Source: Verrucomicrobia bacterium SCGC AAA164-E04
GTDB taxonomy: Bacteria > Verrucomicrobiota > Verrucomicrobiia > Limisphaerales > AAA164-E04
Direction of reading: 5' to 3'
Length of the DNA stretch: 64,000 nucleotides
NCBI GenBank assembly: GCA_000383715.1
Contig: KB911839.1
Coordinates: 153,660-217,659, forward strand
Below the pieces are notes generated by a model that saw only the letters and a program-made list of their open reading frames with translations, was not told where the DNA came from and ran no database searches. The translations under genes were made by a program, and so were the position numbers. Shown in pieces: positions 28,238-36,327 of the stretch. How positions within the stretch are numbered: position 1 is the stretch's first letter; each line of letters begins with the position of its first letter.

Positions 28238-28927
28238 TTACAGTTTTTGCTTCCAAAGAATAAGATCGTTTGAAAGCTCATCCTTGTCATTCTCATCACG
28301 AGGGAAGTATCCCTTCAGCTTTTCTCCGCAGAGCTGGATGCCTTCAGCCAGTCCTTTACCATATTTCCTGTCTTTGAACCCATCGATAATGGCATCTTTG
28401 ACCTCCTCAAAGTCTGCATTGCTGAATTGCTTGCTGATTGAAGAGTCTCCCATCACGTAGACCATACGCTCAAAAGCGGAAATGAAGATTAAGACGCCAG
28501 TGGCTTGTTGGGTGCTACCGACCCGATGCATTTGAAATGCCTGTATGGCGCGTTCCTTGAGGCAAGCTTCCATTTCCGAACGACGGCAGAAAAGCCGTCT
28601 CAATCCCCAGAATCTGTTGGCCAGAAAAACCCCGGCAACGAAGGCCGCGATTAGCGTGAAGATGGTGGAGCCCAGGCCGACTGCAAGCTCGGGTGTACTC
28701 GTGTTTTGCCAGTCCCCGTCAAATGAAACGCCCTGAAAACCGAACCATAACAAGCTCAAGGCAGCTACGGCGATCGTGCAACCTGCCAGATCCTCAGCTC
28801 GATCGTATCGACCACTACTTTCTGTCACTACCGGTACGATTTCTGCCGAGGTATGCGATTCGGCCTTCGAGATGGTCTGCTTGATCAGTTCTTTTTCTTC
28901 CGAGTTAAAGAATGTTTCAATATTCAT
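28238..28927 (-). CDS. TPM-domain membrane protein
   Basis: 229 residues from the ATG at 28927 (MNIETFFNSEEKE); the frame extends further upstream but the extra part is a shadow of the neighbour's glycine-rich tail. A TPM (TLP18.3/Psb32/MOLO-1) domain is suggested by the early KAESHTSAEIVPVVTESSG strand-helix. Two membrane segments follow (CTIAVAALSLLWFGFQG and STIFTLIAAFVAGVFLA), then the second half of the domain (RAIQAFQMHRVGSTQQATGV, LIFISAFERMVYVMGD). TPM proteins are thought to help membrane-protein turnover or assembly and often lie beside LemA; no lemA is here. It follows the related gene 28935-29742 with seven bases between, so the two form a pair. Confidence 0.8.
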   Translation of the reverse strand: MNIETFFNSEEKELIKQTISKAESHTSAEIVPVVTESSGRYDRAEDLAGCTIAVAALSLLWFGFQGVSFDGDWQNTSTPELAVGLGSTIFTLIAAFVAGVFLANRFWGLRRLFCRRSEMEACLKERAIQAFQMHRVGSTQQATGVLIFISAFERMVYVMGDSSISKQFSNADFEEVKDAIIDGFKDRKYGKGLAEGIQLCGEKLKGYFPRDENDKDELSNDLILWKQKL

Positions 28928-28934
28928 GATTTCA

Positions 28935-29742
28935 TTACCAGGAACCTGTTGCACCGCCACCACCGGAAAAACCGCCACCAAAACTTCCACCACCAAACCC
29001 GCTTCCTCTGGAGTTGAATGATTGATAAATAATCCACCACATCAGCCCCAAAACAGCCGCCCAGAAAAGCCATGCCCAGCCGGAACTCCCTTTTCTTATC
29101 AGGGAAACCATCGTGAATATGGTCAAGATGACACCCAAAACAACCACACCATAATGCCAGAGGGGCCTCGGAGGAGGCTCAATTTTCTCTCCAAGAGCCA
29201 TTTGTGCAAGAGCTTGTGTACCTGCCATGATCCCCCCCCTCAAAATCGCCAGCCTTGAAGCGCGGGATGATGTGCTGACTCATTATGTCCCTGCAGAGGG
29301 CATCTTTTTGTCTTCCAAATCCAGCCCCCAGCTCAATGCGTGCCTTTCTGTCATCGACCGCGATCAGGAACAGGATGCCTTTGTTCCACTCGACCTTTTC
29401 GGATCTGCCAATCCCAGCTCCCTCAACCCTGACCTTTTTATGACCGATGCCCCAATCATCATAAAGGATGCGTGCATAGGTATCGATGGACATATCCCCC
29501 GCACCATAATCACCGATGCTGCCAATGCTTGCAATGATGATTGGGATAGCCTTTTTCCTGAGAACCTCCCCCAGTTGCTTTTTGAGTTCTTCAGAGGTGG
29601 TCGCCGACAAGAGACTGGCTTCATCCGTGATGAATTGCTTTTCGCCGGGTTTTTCGGGGAAGCGGATTTGTGCTCGCGATATCTCAGGCAACCCAAGCAG
29701 GAGGCAAAGGAGAAGAACGCATTTCAGAGATGTACTGTGCAT
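28935..29742 (-). pseudogene. TPM-domain protein (YgcG-like), frameshifted at a G8 run
   Basis: Two frames together give one normal YgcG-like protein. The first (from the ATG at 29742; signal LKCVLLLCLLLGLPEISRA) has the whole TPM domain: FITDEASLLSA, IIIASIGSIGDYGAG, WGIGHKKVRVEGAGIG, KGILFLIAVDDRKARIE and PRFKAGDFEGG. The second frame resumes IMAGTQALAQMALGE, two membrane helices (HYGVVVLGVILTIFTMVS and WLFWAAVLGLMWWIIYQ) and a glycine/serine-rich tail. The break sits at eight C on the plus strand (29232-29239); seven would restore the frame. Either a sequencing slip, a recent mutation, or slippage. Upstream member of the pair with 28238-28927. Confidence 0.75.
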
Positions 29743-29954
29743 TTGAGTCAAGTCACCAGCCACGACAGGTTCCATATCTATTCGAAATCTAAGGAAGAAA
29801 CTTACCCGTTCACATCACAAAAACAAGACTGCTTTGTAAACCTTGCTGCATTGGACGACCTTGGGTGCCTGATTACGGATTGATGATTCAGGGGTAACAG
29901 TCGATTCCATGACGAACGAAGCGTTTGTACTCTCTACGAAAGAACAAAAGAAAA

Positions 29955-30029
29955 TGGCTCCAGAGGTTGGACTTGAACCAACAACCGATCGGTTAACAGC
30001 CGATTGCTCTACCATTGAGCTACTCTGGA
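29955..30029 (-). tRNA. tRNA-Asn (anticodon GTT)
   Basis: The minus strand folds into a full cloverleaf of 75 bases with an encoded CCA end (29955-29957). Acceptor TCCAGAG pairs with CTCTGGA, the D-arm contains AGCTCAATGGTAGAGC, the anticodon loop reads CTGTTAAC with GTT, and the T-arm contains GGTTCAAGTCC. All arms pair. The 3' end points left, away from the microcompartment operon. Confidence 0.95.
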
Positions 30030-30131
30030 ACTCATAAGAGGTCGTGAATTTATGAACCACCGAAGGCTTCGTCAATAGCTTTTAGTGGTTTTTATCAAAA
30101 ATTTTAAGATTGGGTCCAATACAGGGCCGAG

Positions 30132-30890
30132 TCAGGAGGTTTGAATGATCTCAATACCTTTTTTTCTTAATGTGTCCAAATATTGAATCGGGGCTTTGCG
30201 GTCGGTGATGATGGTGTCCACTTGATCGAGCTCACACAGAAAAGACACGGACTTCCTGCCGAATTTGGTATGGTCCAGGCAAAAGATTACCTTTCGAGCT
30301 GCGCGTATCATTTCTTTTTGAATATCGATCAGCAGATTGTGCGAGTTGGTAATGCCCTCCTCTGTGATTCCGCCGGAACCCATGACAGCGATATCTGTAT
30401 TCATGCGCGAAAATGATTCGATGGCCAGTGGGCCTACCAGGACACCCAGGCGAGGATAGATGACTCCGCCGGAGAGAATGACTTCCACCATGCCATTGGA
30501 TGCATAAAGATTGGCGACGGGAAGTGAGTTGGTGATGATTTGTGGGGATTTGCCTTCAATGTGTTTTGCTACATGATAGGCGGTTGTTCCTGCGTCGATA
30601 ATGATGCTTTGATTCGATGGTATGCAGTCTGCGCAAGCTTTCCCTATATATTCCTTTTCATCAATTTCCCGTGTGTCGCGTTCTGTGAAGATGAACTCCT
30701 GTGATTTGGGTTGGATCAAACGAGCACCTCCATGGGTTCGTTTGAGCTGTCCTCGAGATTCCAGCAAAGTGAGGTCCCGCCGAACGGTGGAGACGGAGGC
30801 GTCGACCAACTCAGAAATCTCATCGAGTGATGAAAACTCCACATCCTGAAGGTAATCTGTGATTCGCTTTTGACGTTCTGCCGCTTGCAT
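30132..30890 (-). CDS. DeoR-family regulator, probable repressor of the microcompartment operon
   Basis: 252 residues. The N-terminus carries the DeoR helix-turn-helix (LDEISELVDASVSTVRRDL, followed by ESRGQLKRTHGGA), the C-terminus the DeoR-C sugar-phosphate-sensing domain with IIIDAGTTAYHVAKHIEG and the late GSGGITEEGITNSHN. This fold binds phosphorylated sugars; here a fuculose- or rhamnulose-1-phosphate-like signal would make sense. It is divergently oriented to the microcompartment genes that begin at 31163 with a 272-base shared region containing repeat motifs (31009-31158). DeoR proteins also precede the equivalent operons of Planctomycetes, so the assignment as local regulator is well supported, though binding is inferred. 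Confidence 0.88.
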   Translation of the reverse strand: MQAAERQKRITDYLQDVEFSSLDEISELVDASVSTVRRDLTLLESRGQLKRTHGGARLIQPKSQEFIFTERDTREIDEKEYIGKACADCIPSNQSIIIDAGTTAYHVAKHIEGKSPQIITNSLPVANLYASNGMVEVILSGGVIYPRLGVLVGPLAIESFSRMNTDIAVMGSGGITEEGITNSHNLLIDIQKEMIRAARKVIFCLDHTKFGRKSVSFLCELDQVDTIITDRKAPIQYLDTLRKKGIEIIQTS

Positions 30891-31008
30891 GTATTTGCTT
30901 GTGATATTGGTTATTGAGTGGGAACTCCCGTCGCTTATCGGGATAGCGAGCGGCCAACTATTTCAAATTGACACACGATTGCATCGAGGTCACCTCAAAA
31001 CGGTCAAA

Positions 31009-31158
31009 ATCTATCAAACAATTGAAACACAAAGATTTTCATCCGTAATAAGCGCCAGAAACTTCCAAAACAGGGTAGATTGTGAAAGTTAATGGTAGAA
31101 AATGATAGATAACACTTGACATTTTTCTGTATTTGGAAGATTTTGATCTATACAAACT
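31009..31158 (+). promoter_or_regulatory. Divergent control region with promoter and repeated operator-like motifs
   Basis: TTGACA at 31116-31121 with GATTTT at 31139-31144 (17-base spacing) could be the promoter of the microcompartment operon, the start codon being at 31163. Three related motifs lie around it: ATCTATCA at 31009-31016, its exact reverse complement TGATAGAT at 31103-31110, and TGATCTATACAAAC near 31145-31158, which resembles AAATCTATCAAAC at 31007-31019. A further direct repeat AATGGTAGA/AATGATAGA occupies 31091-31109. The two outer copies are ~94 bases from the inverted one, suitable for looping. Likely DeoR-type operators, unproven. Confidence 0.5.
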
Positions 31159-31162
31159 TCAT

Positions 31163-31840
31163 ATGTCCAGTCCAACGTCCATTCCGCATCGAGCCGTAGT
31201 AGAGCACTGGGTGCGTCAAGCTGTTTATCAAAGGCTTGGTCAATCGGCGCCACGAACAGCTCAGGCACCCAATCCGCTCCTGGTAAATATCAGTGCGCGT
31301 CATTGTCATCTGACGCAGGAGGCCGTGGAGGCCTTGTTTGGTCCAGGGCATCAACTTTCGGTTCACAAGTCGCTTTATCAGGACGGCCAGTTTGCTGCCA
31401 AAGAGACTGTTACTCTGGTGGGGCCACGGAGCCGTGTGATCTCCAACCTGCGCATACTAGGTCCCTGTCGAAATATCAATCAGGTGGAGCTGGCCTACAC
31501 CGACGCGGTTGCGCTTGGTTTCGATATCCCTCTGAAAAGTTCGGGTGACATCGAGGGAACTCCGGGCGGGATGCTGATGGGGCCCAAAGGATTCTTTGAA
31601 ATGAACAAGGGAGTCATACGTGCGTTGCGCCATGTGCACATGCATCCGGATGACGCAACATTTTATGAAGTGACTCAAGGCGATTTCATGAAGATGAAAG
31701 TGGGAGGGCCCTGTGGTATTACCTTTGATGAAATGCTGGTAAGAGTTGATCCCAGTTTTAAACTTGAGGTGCACATCGATACGGACGAAGGCAATGCCTG
31801 TAATCTATTGCCCTCCACCACCTGTGAAATCCTGAAGTAA
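31163..31840 (+). CDS. pduL: PduL-type phosphotransacylase, microcompartment lumen enzyme
   Basis: 225 residues from the ATG at 31163; an earlier ATG at 31133 lies before the predicted transcription start. An amphipathic N-terminal helix (RAVVEHWVRQAVYQRLG) is an encapsulation-peptide candidate. Two PduL halves with zinc-binding histidines follow: NISARHCHLTQE at ~50-60 and RALRHVHMHPDDA at ~160, each with the beta-barrel strands typical of the family (LVGPRSRVISNLRILGP, EVHIDTDEGNACNLL). In the pathway it would convert acyl-CoA (lactoyl- or propionyl-CoA) and phosphate to acyl-phosphate and free CoA. First gene of the operon; a promoter-like pair lies just upstream. Intact. Confidence 0.93.
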   Translation: MSSPTSIPHRAVVEHWVRQAVYQRLGQSAPRTAQAPNPLLVNISARHCHLTQEAVEALFGPGHQLSVHKSLYQDGQFAAKETVTLVGPRSRVISNLRILGPCRNINQVELAYTDAVALGFDIPLKSSGDIEGTPGGMLMGPKGFFEMNKGVIRALRHVHMHPDDATFYEVTQGDFMKMKVGGPCGITFDEMLVRVDPSFKLEVHIDTDEGNACNLLPSTTCEILK

Positions 31841-31900
31841 CGCATCCACTGAATCATATTTTAACTTTCCAGAAATCGAACAACCCAAAACAAAATCATT

Positions 31901-32188
31901 ATGAGTGAAGCATTAGGCATGATTGAAACAAAAGGCTATGTCGGCGCGGTGGAAGCCAGTGACGCCATGGTCAAGGCCGCGAACGTCCGGCTTGTTAAAA
32001 CCATCCCCATTGGTGGGGGAATGATCACCGTCCTTGCCCAAGGCGATGTGGGCAGTGTGAAGGCAGCCGTTGATGCGGGTGCCAACGCAGCAGCTCGTGT
32101 CGGTGAATTGATTAGTTCACACTTGTTAGCTCGCCCGCACGACGACCTGCTGAAGGCATTTGTGGACGCGCCCAAATCTAAGAAGTAA
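31901..32188 (+). CDS. BMC-H shell protein 1
   Basis: 95 residues of the single-domain BMC fold (Pfam BMC): LGMIETKGYVGAVEASDAMV, the hexamer interface Lys in KAANVRLVKTI, the pore loop PIGGG, and DVGSVKAAVDAGANAAARVG. It should form a hexamer of the polyhedral shell with a pore lined by PIGGG. It ends with a short Lys-rich tail (DAPKSKK). It is 60 bases after pduL and 35 before the next shell gene. Differs from its two paralogues in the pore loop. Confidence 0.93.
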   Translation: MSEALGMIETKGYVGAVEASDAMVKAANVRLVKTIPIGGGMITVLAQGDVGSVKAAVDAGANAAARVGELISSHLLARPHDDLLKAFVDAPKSKK

Positions 32189-32222
32189 TTCATCAACCAA
32201 TACAATTTAGCGAATAAATATT

Positions 32223-32504
32223 ATGGCAAATCAAGCAATTGGCATGATCGAAACGCGTGGCATGTGTGCCATGCTCGAAGCCTGTGACGCGGCTCTCAAA
32301 TCCGCCAACGTCACCATGGTCGGCTGGGAAAAGATTGGTTCAGGATTCGTTACGAGCTTTTTCCGTGGCGATGTGGCAGCCGTCAAAGCAGCTACCGACG
32401 CCGGAGTAGCCGCCGCTTCGCAAGTAGGTGAGGTGATCAGTGTGCAAGTCATTCCGCGACCTCATGAAGACTTGAGTGCATTGGGTCCCTGGTTGAAACA
32501 GTAG
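32223..32504 (+). CDS. BMC-H shell protein 2
   Basis: 93 residues with [20 protein letters not shown] and [17 protein letters not shown], the canonical KIGSG pore loop of 1,2-propanediol-type BMC-H proteins, then the helix [20 protein letters not shown] and [16 protein letters not shown]. It is probably the main hexamer of the shell facet. C-terminus ends SALGPWLKQ. Placed between another BMC-H and the acetate kinase gene. Intact. Confidence 0.93.
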   Translation: MANQAIGMIETRGMCAMLEACDAALKSANVTMVGWEKIGSGFVTSFFRGDVAAVKAATDAGVAAASQVGEVISVQVIPRPHEDLSALGPWLKQ

Positions 32505-32547
32505 TCCGTAGCCTTTTTGGCGTCTTGTTCCGGGTGATTAGCATACA

Positions 32548-33735
32548 ATGAAAATATTGGTCGCAAACTTAGGTTCGACTTCCCTCAAATGGCGTTTATT
32601 CGCCTTTGAAGGCGCGCAGTTCAGTCTGTTGCACAAGGGAGGACTGGAGCGCGTGACCGATTATCCTGCCGGGATAAATGAGTGTCTTGGTCAACTGAAG
32701 CAAGCTGGTGCCATTCAGGATGAATCCGAATTAAGTGCCGTAGGATTCAAAACGGTGCTGGCACAAACCGTTACGGGTTGTGTCGAGTTAAATGATGCTG
32801 TTCTGGAAGACATGGAGGGGGGTAACCTCATCGCCCCTGCTCACAATCCTCCTTACCTCACAGGGATCCGGCTTTTTGCGGAACGCATGCCGAAAACGCC
32901 GCTTGTCGGCCTTTTTGAAACAGCCTTTTATCAGTGGATTCCTGACACTGCGAAACGATACGGCGTGCCAGATTCATGGTATCACGCGGGGGTAAGGCGA
33001 TGGGGATTCCACGGAGCCAGTCACAAATTCATTGCAGAACGCTCTGCTGAATTACTGGGCAGAGAGGATATTGCTCACCGTGCTCGGCAGCTTTATGTCG
33101 ATCAAGGTAAGAGCATGATTGGAGATGGAGATTGTCGTGTGATTTCCTGCCATCTGGGTGGTAGCTCATCTGTGACAGGTATCCGTAATGGCGTTGCCAT
33201 CGGCAACAGCATGGGGCTGAGTCCTCAGTCCGGTTTGCCTCATAACAATCGCGTCGGTGATTTGGATGCCATGGCGATCCCTTTCATGATGCAAAAGAAA
33301 GGGCTGACCTTGGACCATGTGATCCGTGACCTATGTCATGAAGGAGGACTCAAAGGAGTTTCCGGAGGTCACAATGACCTGCGGGACGTGCAGGCTCAAA
33401 GCGATCAAGGCAATCAGGACGCTCAATTGGCAATCGACTTTCTGGTTGCCGAAATCAGGCGCTGGATTGGATCTTATTATCTCGAATTAAATGGAATTGA
33501 TGCGCTCGTTTTCACTGCAGGTATTGGTGAAAACCGAGCCATGATGAGAGAAGCTGTTTGTGCGCAGCTTGGAAATCTTGGGGTATGCCTGGACCCAGTT
33601 GAAAATGAAGCATGTCAAGCCGCTGAAGCCGTGATCAGTCACGAGGACTCTCCTGTCAAGGTAATGGTTATTCCCACCAACGAAGAGCTCGTGGTGGCCC
33701 GGGAAGTAAAACGATTTTTGGAAAAAAACTCTTAA
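32548..33735 (+). CDS. Acetate kinase-like enzyme of the microcompartment, with altered motifs
   Basis: 395 residues, full length for the acetate kinase/ASKHA fold: VANLGSTSLKW at the start, RRWGFHGASHKF with the conserved active-site His, NNRVGDLDA with the conserved Arg, VFTAGIGENR and IPTNEELVVA with the final Glu. Several usual motifs differ: the GHRVVHGG block reads GFKTVLAQ, the VFDTAFHQ block reads LFETAFYQ (Asp to Glu), and HLGNGAS reads HLGGSSS. It would make ATP from an acyl-phosphate (lactoyl-, acetyl- or propionyl-phosphate) in the PduL-ALDH pathway. The altered acetate-site residues may fit a larger acyl group; inference. Gene sits among shell genes, 43 bases after BMC-H 2. Confidence 0.85.
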   Translation: MKILVANLGSTSLKWRLFAFEGAQFSLLHKGGLERVTDYPAGINECLGQLKQAGAIQDESELSAVGFKTVLAQTVTGCVELNDAVLEDMEGGNLIAPAHNPPYLTGIRLFAERMPKTPLVGLFETAFYQWIPDTAKRYGVPDSWYHAGVRRWGFHGASHKFIAERSAELLGREDIAHRARQLYVDQGKSMIGDGDCRVISCHLGGSSSVTGIRNGVAIGNSMGLSPQSGLPHNNRVGDLDAMAIPFMMQKKGLTLDHVIRDLCHEGGLKGVSGGHNDLRDVQAQSDQGNQDAQLAIDFLVAEIRRWIGSYYLELNGIDALVFTAGIGENRAMMREAVCAQLGNLGVCLDPVENEACQAAEAVISHEDSPVKVMVIPTNEELVVAREVKRFLEKNS

Positions 33736-33751
33736 ACGCAAAATAAATCTT

Positions 33752-34030
33752 ATGTCAAATCAAGCAATAGGAATGGTAGAAACCCGCGGTCTGATTGCCC
33801 TCGTAGAAGGCACTGACGCGATGTTGAAAGCGGCGAATGTCAAGCTGGCTGGCCCCATGAAGCAGGTGGGCAACGCCCTCGTATCCGCTGTCGTGGTAGG
33901 TGATGTGGCAGCCGTCAAGGCTGCGACGGATGCTGGTGCCGAGGCTATCAAGGCCGTCGGTGGCGAGTTGGTCAGTGTGCATGTCATTGCGCGTCCGCAC
34001 AACGACATCGACGCCGTCTTGCCTCATTGA
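33752..34030 (+). CDS. BMC-H shell protein 3, unusual pore loop
   Basis: 92 residues: IGMVETRGLIALVEGTDAML, KAANVKLAGPMKQVGNALVS and [20 protein letters not shown], then LVSVHVIARPHNDIDAV. The BMC fold is clear, but the pore loop reads QVGNA instead of the usual (K)IGSG/IGGG, and KAVGGEL has an extra residue in the helix after it. It starts 16 bases after acetate kinase. A third, divergent BMC-H hexamer could supply a pore of other size or charge, or a rare facet. Function as shell is sure, pore role inferred. Confidence 0.92.
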   Translation: MSNQAIGMVETRGLIALVEGTDAMLKAANVKLAGPMKQVGNALVSAVVVGDVAAVKAATDAGAEAIKAVGGELVSVHVIARPHNDIDAVLPH

Positions 34031-34060
34031 TCTTTGTCCTCAGTCATCACATAACCGCGC

Positions 34061-34372
34061 ATGTTTCTTGCACGAGTCGAAGGAGCGGTGGTCGCCACCA
34101 AGAAGGATCCCTCTATGTCGGGACGCAAGCTGTTGTTGCTTCGTCCCCAGCTAGTGGATGACCAGGATCCGACTCAATTTCGGTCCGGCAAAAATACCAT
34201 TGTTGCGGTAGATAGTGTCGGGGCAGGAGAAGGTGAAATGGTGCTCTTTTGTCAAGGAAGCAGCGCACGTCTTGCACCAAGCCTGAAAGGTGCGCCAGTG
34301 GATGCTGTGGTGATCGGTATCGTCGACACCGTGGATGTACTGGGAAAGCAGATCTTTACGACTCAAGCCTGA
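34061..34372 (+). CDS. BMC-P (EutN/CcmL) pentamer shell vertex protein 1
   Basis: 103 residues, EutN/CcmL fold: FLARVEGAVVATKKDP, the strand SGRKLLLLRPQLV, IVAVDSVGAGEGEMVLFCQG with the loop GAGEGE at the pore, SSARLAP, and VVIGIVDTVDVLG. Such proteins form pentamers that cap the twelve corners. It is 30 bases after BMC-H 3. It resembles the two later BMC-P genes (36049, 36324) only in the shared core, so each is a separate paralogue. Confidence 0.93.
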   Translation: MFLARVEGAVVATKKDPSMSGRKLLLLRPQLVDDQDPTQFRSGKNTIVAVDSVGAGEGEMVLFCQGSSARLAPSLKGAPVDAVVIGIVDTVDVLGKQIFTTQA

Positions 34373-34480
34373 TGGCTGGAGGGGGATCCCAAAACGATCA
34401 ATGAGATATCGGGAAATCGAACGCAGGTGAGCGATCCTTTCCGCATTTTTTAAACACTATTCACCGAGTAACTTTTTACC

Positions 34481-36001
34481 ATGAGTTCACAGATCAACGA
34501 ATCAGTGATTCGCGACGTCATCCAGGAAGTCCTGGGTAGGCTTGGGAATGAAAATAACTTACCACACACTGGAGCCGTGTCATCTTCCGCCTCGTCTGCA
34601 GTCACACCCTCTGGTTCCTATGCTCCGCCATCCTGTGGATGCGACAGCAAGAAATCCAGTCAGGGTGGACGCCACGGAGTTTTTGCTACCGCCGATGAAG
34701 CCTGTGACGCTGCCCAGCAGGGTTTTCTACAACTCCAGAAGCAAGGGATCGAAGCACGTCGCAAGGTCGAGGAGATTGTCAAAACCATGTGCGCAGATCG
34801 CGCCACCGAGTGGGGACGTATCGAGCTGGAGGAATCCAAGATTGGCCGTCTGGATCACAAAATTGAAAAATTACAGATCATCAAGCTTGTGCCTGGCGTC
34901 GACTGGATACGACCCGATGCGCGCAGCGGAGATCATGGGATTACTCTGGAAGAATACACCCCATTTGGTGTAGTGGGCGCGATCACGCCATCCACTCATT
35001 CCATCCCTACTCTGGCAGGTAATATTGTCAATATAGTCGCCGCTGGAAATGCGGTGGTCTTCAATGCTCATCCTGCTGCTTCGCGATGCGCTGCCATGGC
35101 GGTCCGTGAATTCAACAAGGCCATTGAACGGGAAACAGGGATTCATAATCTGGTATGCATCATTGAAGAGCCGACATTGGATTCATTCAAAGAGCTGTGC
35201 GCGCATGAAGCAGTGAGATTGCTCTGCGTGACAGGAGGACCGGGGGTCGTCAAAGCAGCCATGCAAACGGGCAAGCGAGCCATTTGTGCAGGCCCGGGAA
35301 ATCCTCCGGTTCTCGTTGATGATACCGCCTGTCTGAAGCGAGCAGCTGAATCGATTATTCAGGGTGCATCCTACGATAATAACCTTTTGTGTATTGGTGA
35401 AAAGGAAGTGTTCGCACTGGAGCACATTGCCGATGATTTGATGAACGCCATGCAGACTGCTGGGGCCGTTCGTTTGAATGCCTCACAACTGCAACAACTG
35501 ACACAGGCTGCGTTTACATTCAAGGAAGGTCAGGGAGCGGGTTGTCCGCATCCTGTCGTCAACAAAGATCTCATCGGCAAGGATGTGAGTGTTCTGGCTC
35601 AAGCCGCGGGGATTCAAGTGCCGGACGGAACAGATTTACTCTTCGCTGAGACGGATGAAAATCATCCTTTCGTGGATGAGGAGCAGATGATGCCGTTCAT
35701 TCCCATCGTCCGCGTTGGTTCCGTCGATGATGGGATCCGCGCAGCGCTCAAGGCAGAGCACAATTACAAGCACACTTCGATCATTCATTCCCATGATGTC
35801 AATCATATGACCGCCATGGCACGCGCACTGGACACGACCTTGTTTATCAAGAACGGACCCTGCGGAGCCGGCCTTGGATTGGGGGGGGAAGGTTACTTGA
35901 GTTTCTCGATCGCCACACCTACCGGAGAGGGCGTGACGAATCCCAAAACCTTCACTCGCGTCAGGCGATGCGTGATGGTGGACAATCTGAGAATTTATTA
36001 A
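34481..36001 (+). CDS. CoA-acylating aldehyde dehydrogenase of the microcompartment (PduP-like)
   Basis: 506 residues. The first ~20 residues (NESVIRDVIQEVLGRLG) form an amphipathic encapsulation-peptide helix, followed by a Ser/Pro-rich linker with a Cys-rich SCGCDSKKSSQGG. Then comes the ALDH fold: EEYTPFGVVGAITPSTH, AAGNAVVFNAHPAAS, LLCVTGGPGVVKAA for NAD binding, CAGPGNPPVLVDD and NNLLCIGEKEVFAL holding the catalytic Cys. It oxidises an aldehyde (lactaldehyde here, by inference) with CoA and NAD to acyl-CoA, the step before PduL. Spacing to the preceding BMC-P gene is about 110 bases. Intact. Confidence 0.93.
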   Translation: MSSQINESVIRDVIQEVLGRLGNENNLPHTGAVSSSASSAVTPSGSYAPPSCGCDSKKSSQGGRHGVFATADEACDAAQQGFLQLQKQGIEARRKVEEIVKTMCADRATEWGRIELEESKIGRLDHKIEKLQIIKLVPGVDWIRPDARSGDHGITLEEYTPFGVVGAITPSTHSIPTLAGNIVNIVAAGNAVVFNAHPAASRCAAMAVREFNKAIERETGIHNLVCIIEEPTLDSFKELCAHEAVRLLCVTGGPGVVKAAMQTGKRAICAGPGNPPVLVDDTACLKRAAESIIQGASYDNNLLCIGEKEVFALEHIADDLMNAMQTAGAVRLNASQLQQLTQAAFTFKEGQGAGCPHPVVNKDLIGKDVSVLAQAAGIQVPDGTDLLFAETDENHPFVDEEQMMPFIPIVRVGSVDDGIRAALKAEHNYKHTSIIHSHDVNHMTAMARALDTTLFIKNGPCGAGLGLGGEGYLSFSIATPTGEGVTNPKTFTRVRRCVMVDNLRIY

Positions 36002-36048
36002 TCAGAAAGCTTCAGCAAAACAAATCCCATATCGAAACAAGACAAAAT

Positions 36049-36327
36049 ATGCAACTTGCGCGTGTTGAAGGCAGTATGATTGCCACTCGAAAGCACCCCA
36101 GTCTCAACGGCTGGCGCTTGCTGATTTGTCAGCCTCTCGATGCGGATGGAAAAGCTGAAGGAACTCCCATCATTGCAATTGATCCCCACGGAGCCGGAAT
36201 GCATCAGACAGTGATTGTTTCCTCCGATGGTTCCGCGGCAAGAGAAGCTGTTGGTGATCCTTCAAGCCCGGTGCGCCAGATCATTGTCGCTATCGTAGAT
36301 GAGGCAACGGAGGAACGGGTGGCATGA
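36049..36327 (+). CDS. BMC-P (EutN/CcmL) pentamer shell vertex protein 2
   Basis: 92 residues from the ATG at 36049 (MQLARVEGSMIATRKHP), which starts 48 bases after the aldehyde dehydrogenase stop; the longer frame to 35968 only overlaps the gene before it. EutN fold: NGWRLLICQPLDADG, PIIAIDPHGAGMHQTVIVSS with loop GAGMHQ, REAVGDPSS and QIIVAIVDEATEE. It overlaps the next BMC-P start by four bases, so translation is probably coupled. Shell vertex role. Confidence 0.93.
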   Translation: MQLARVEGSMIATRKHPSLNGWRLLICQPLDADGKAEGTPIIAIDPHGAGMHQTVIVSSDGSAAREAVGDPSSPVRQIIVAIVDEATEERVA

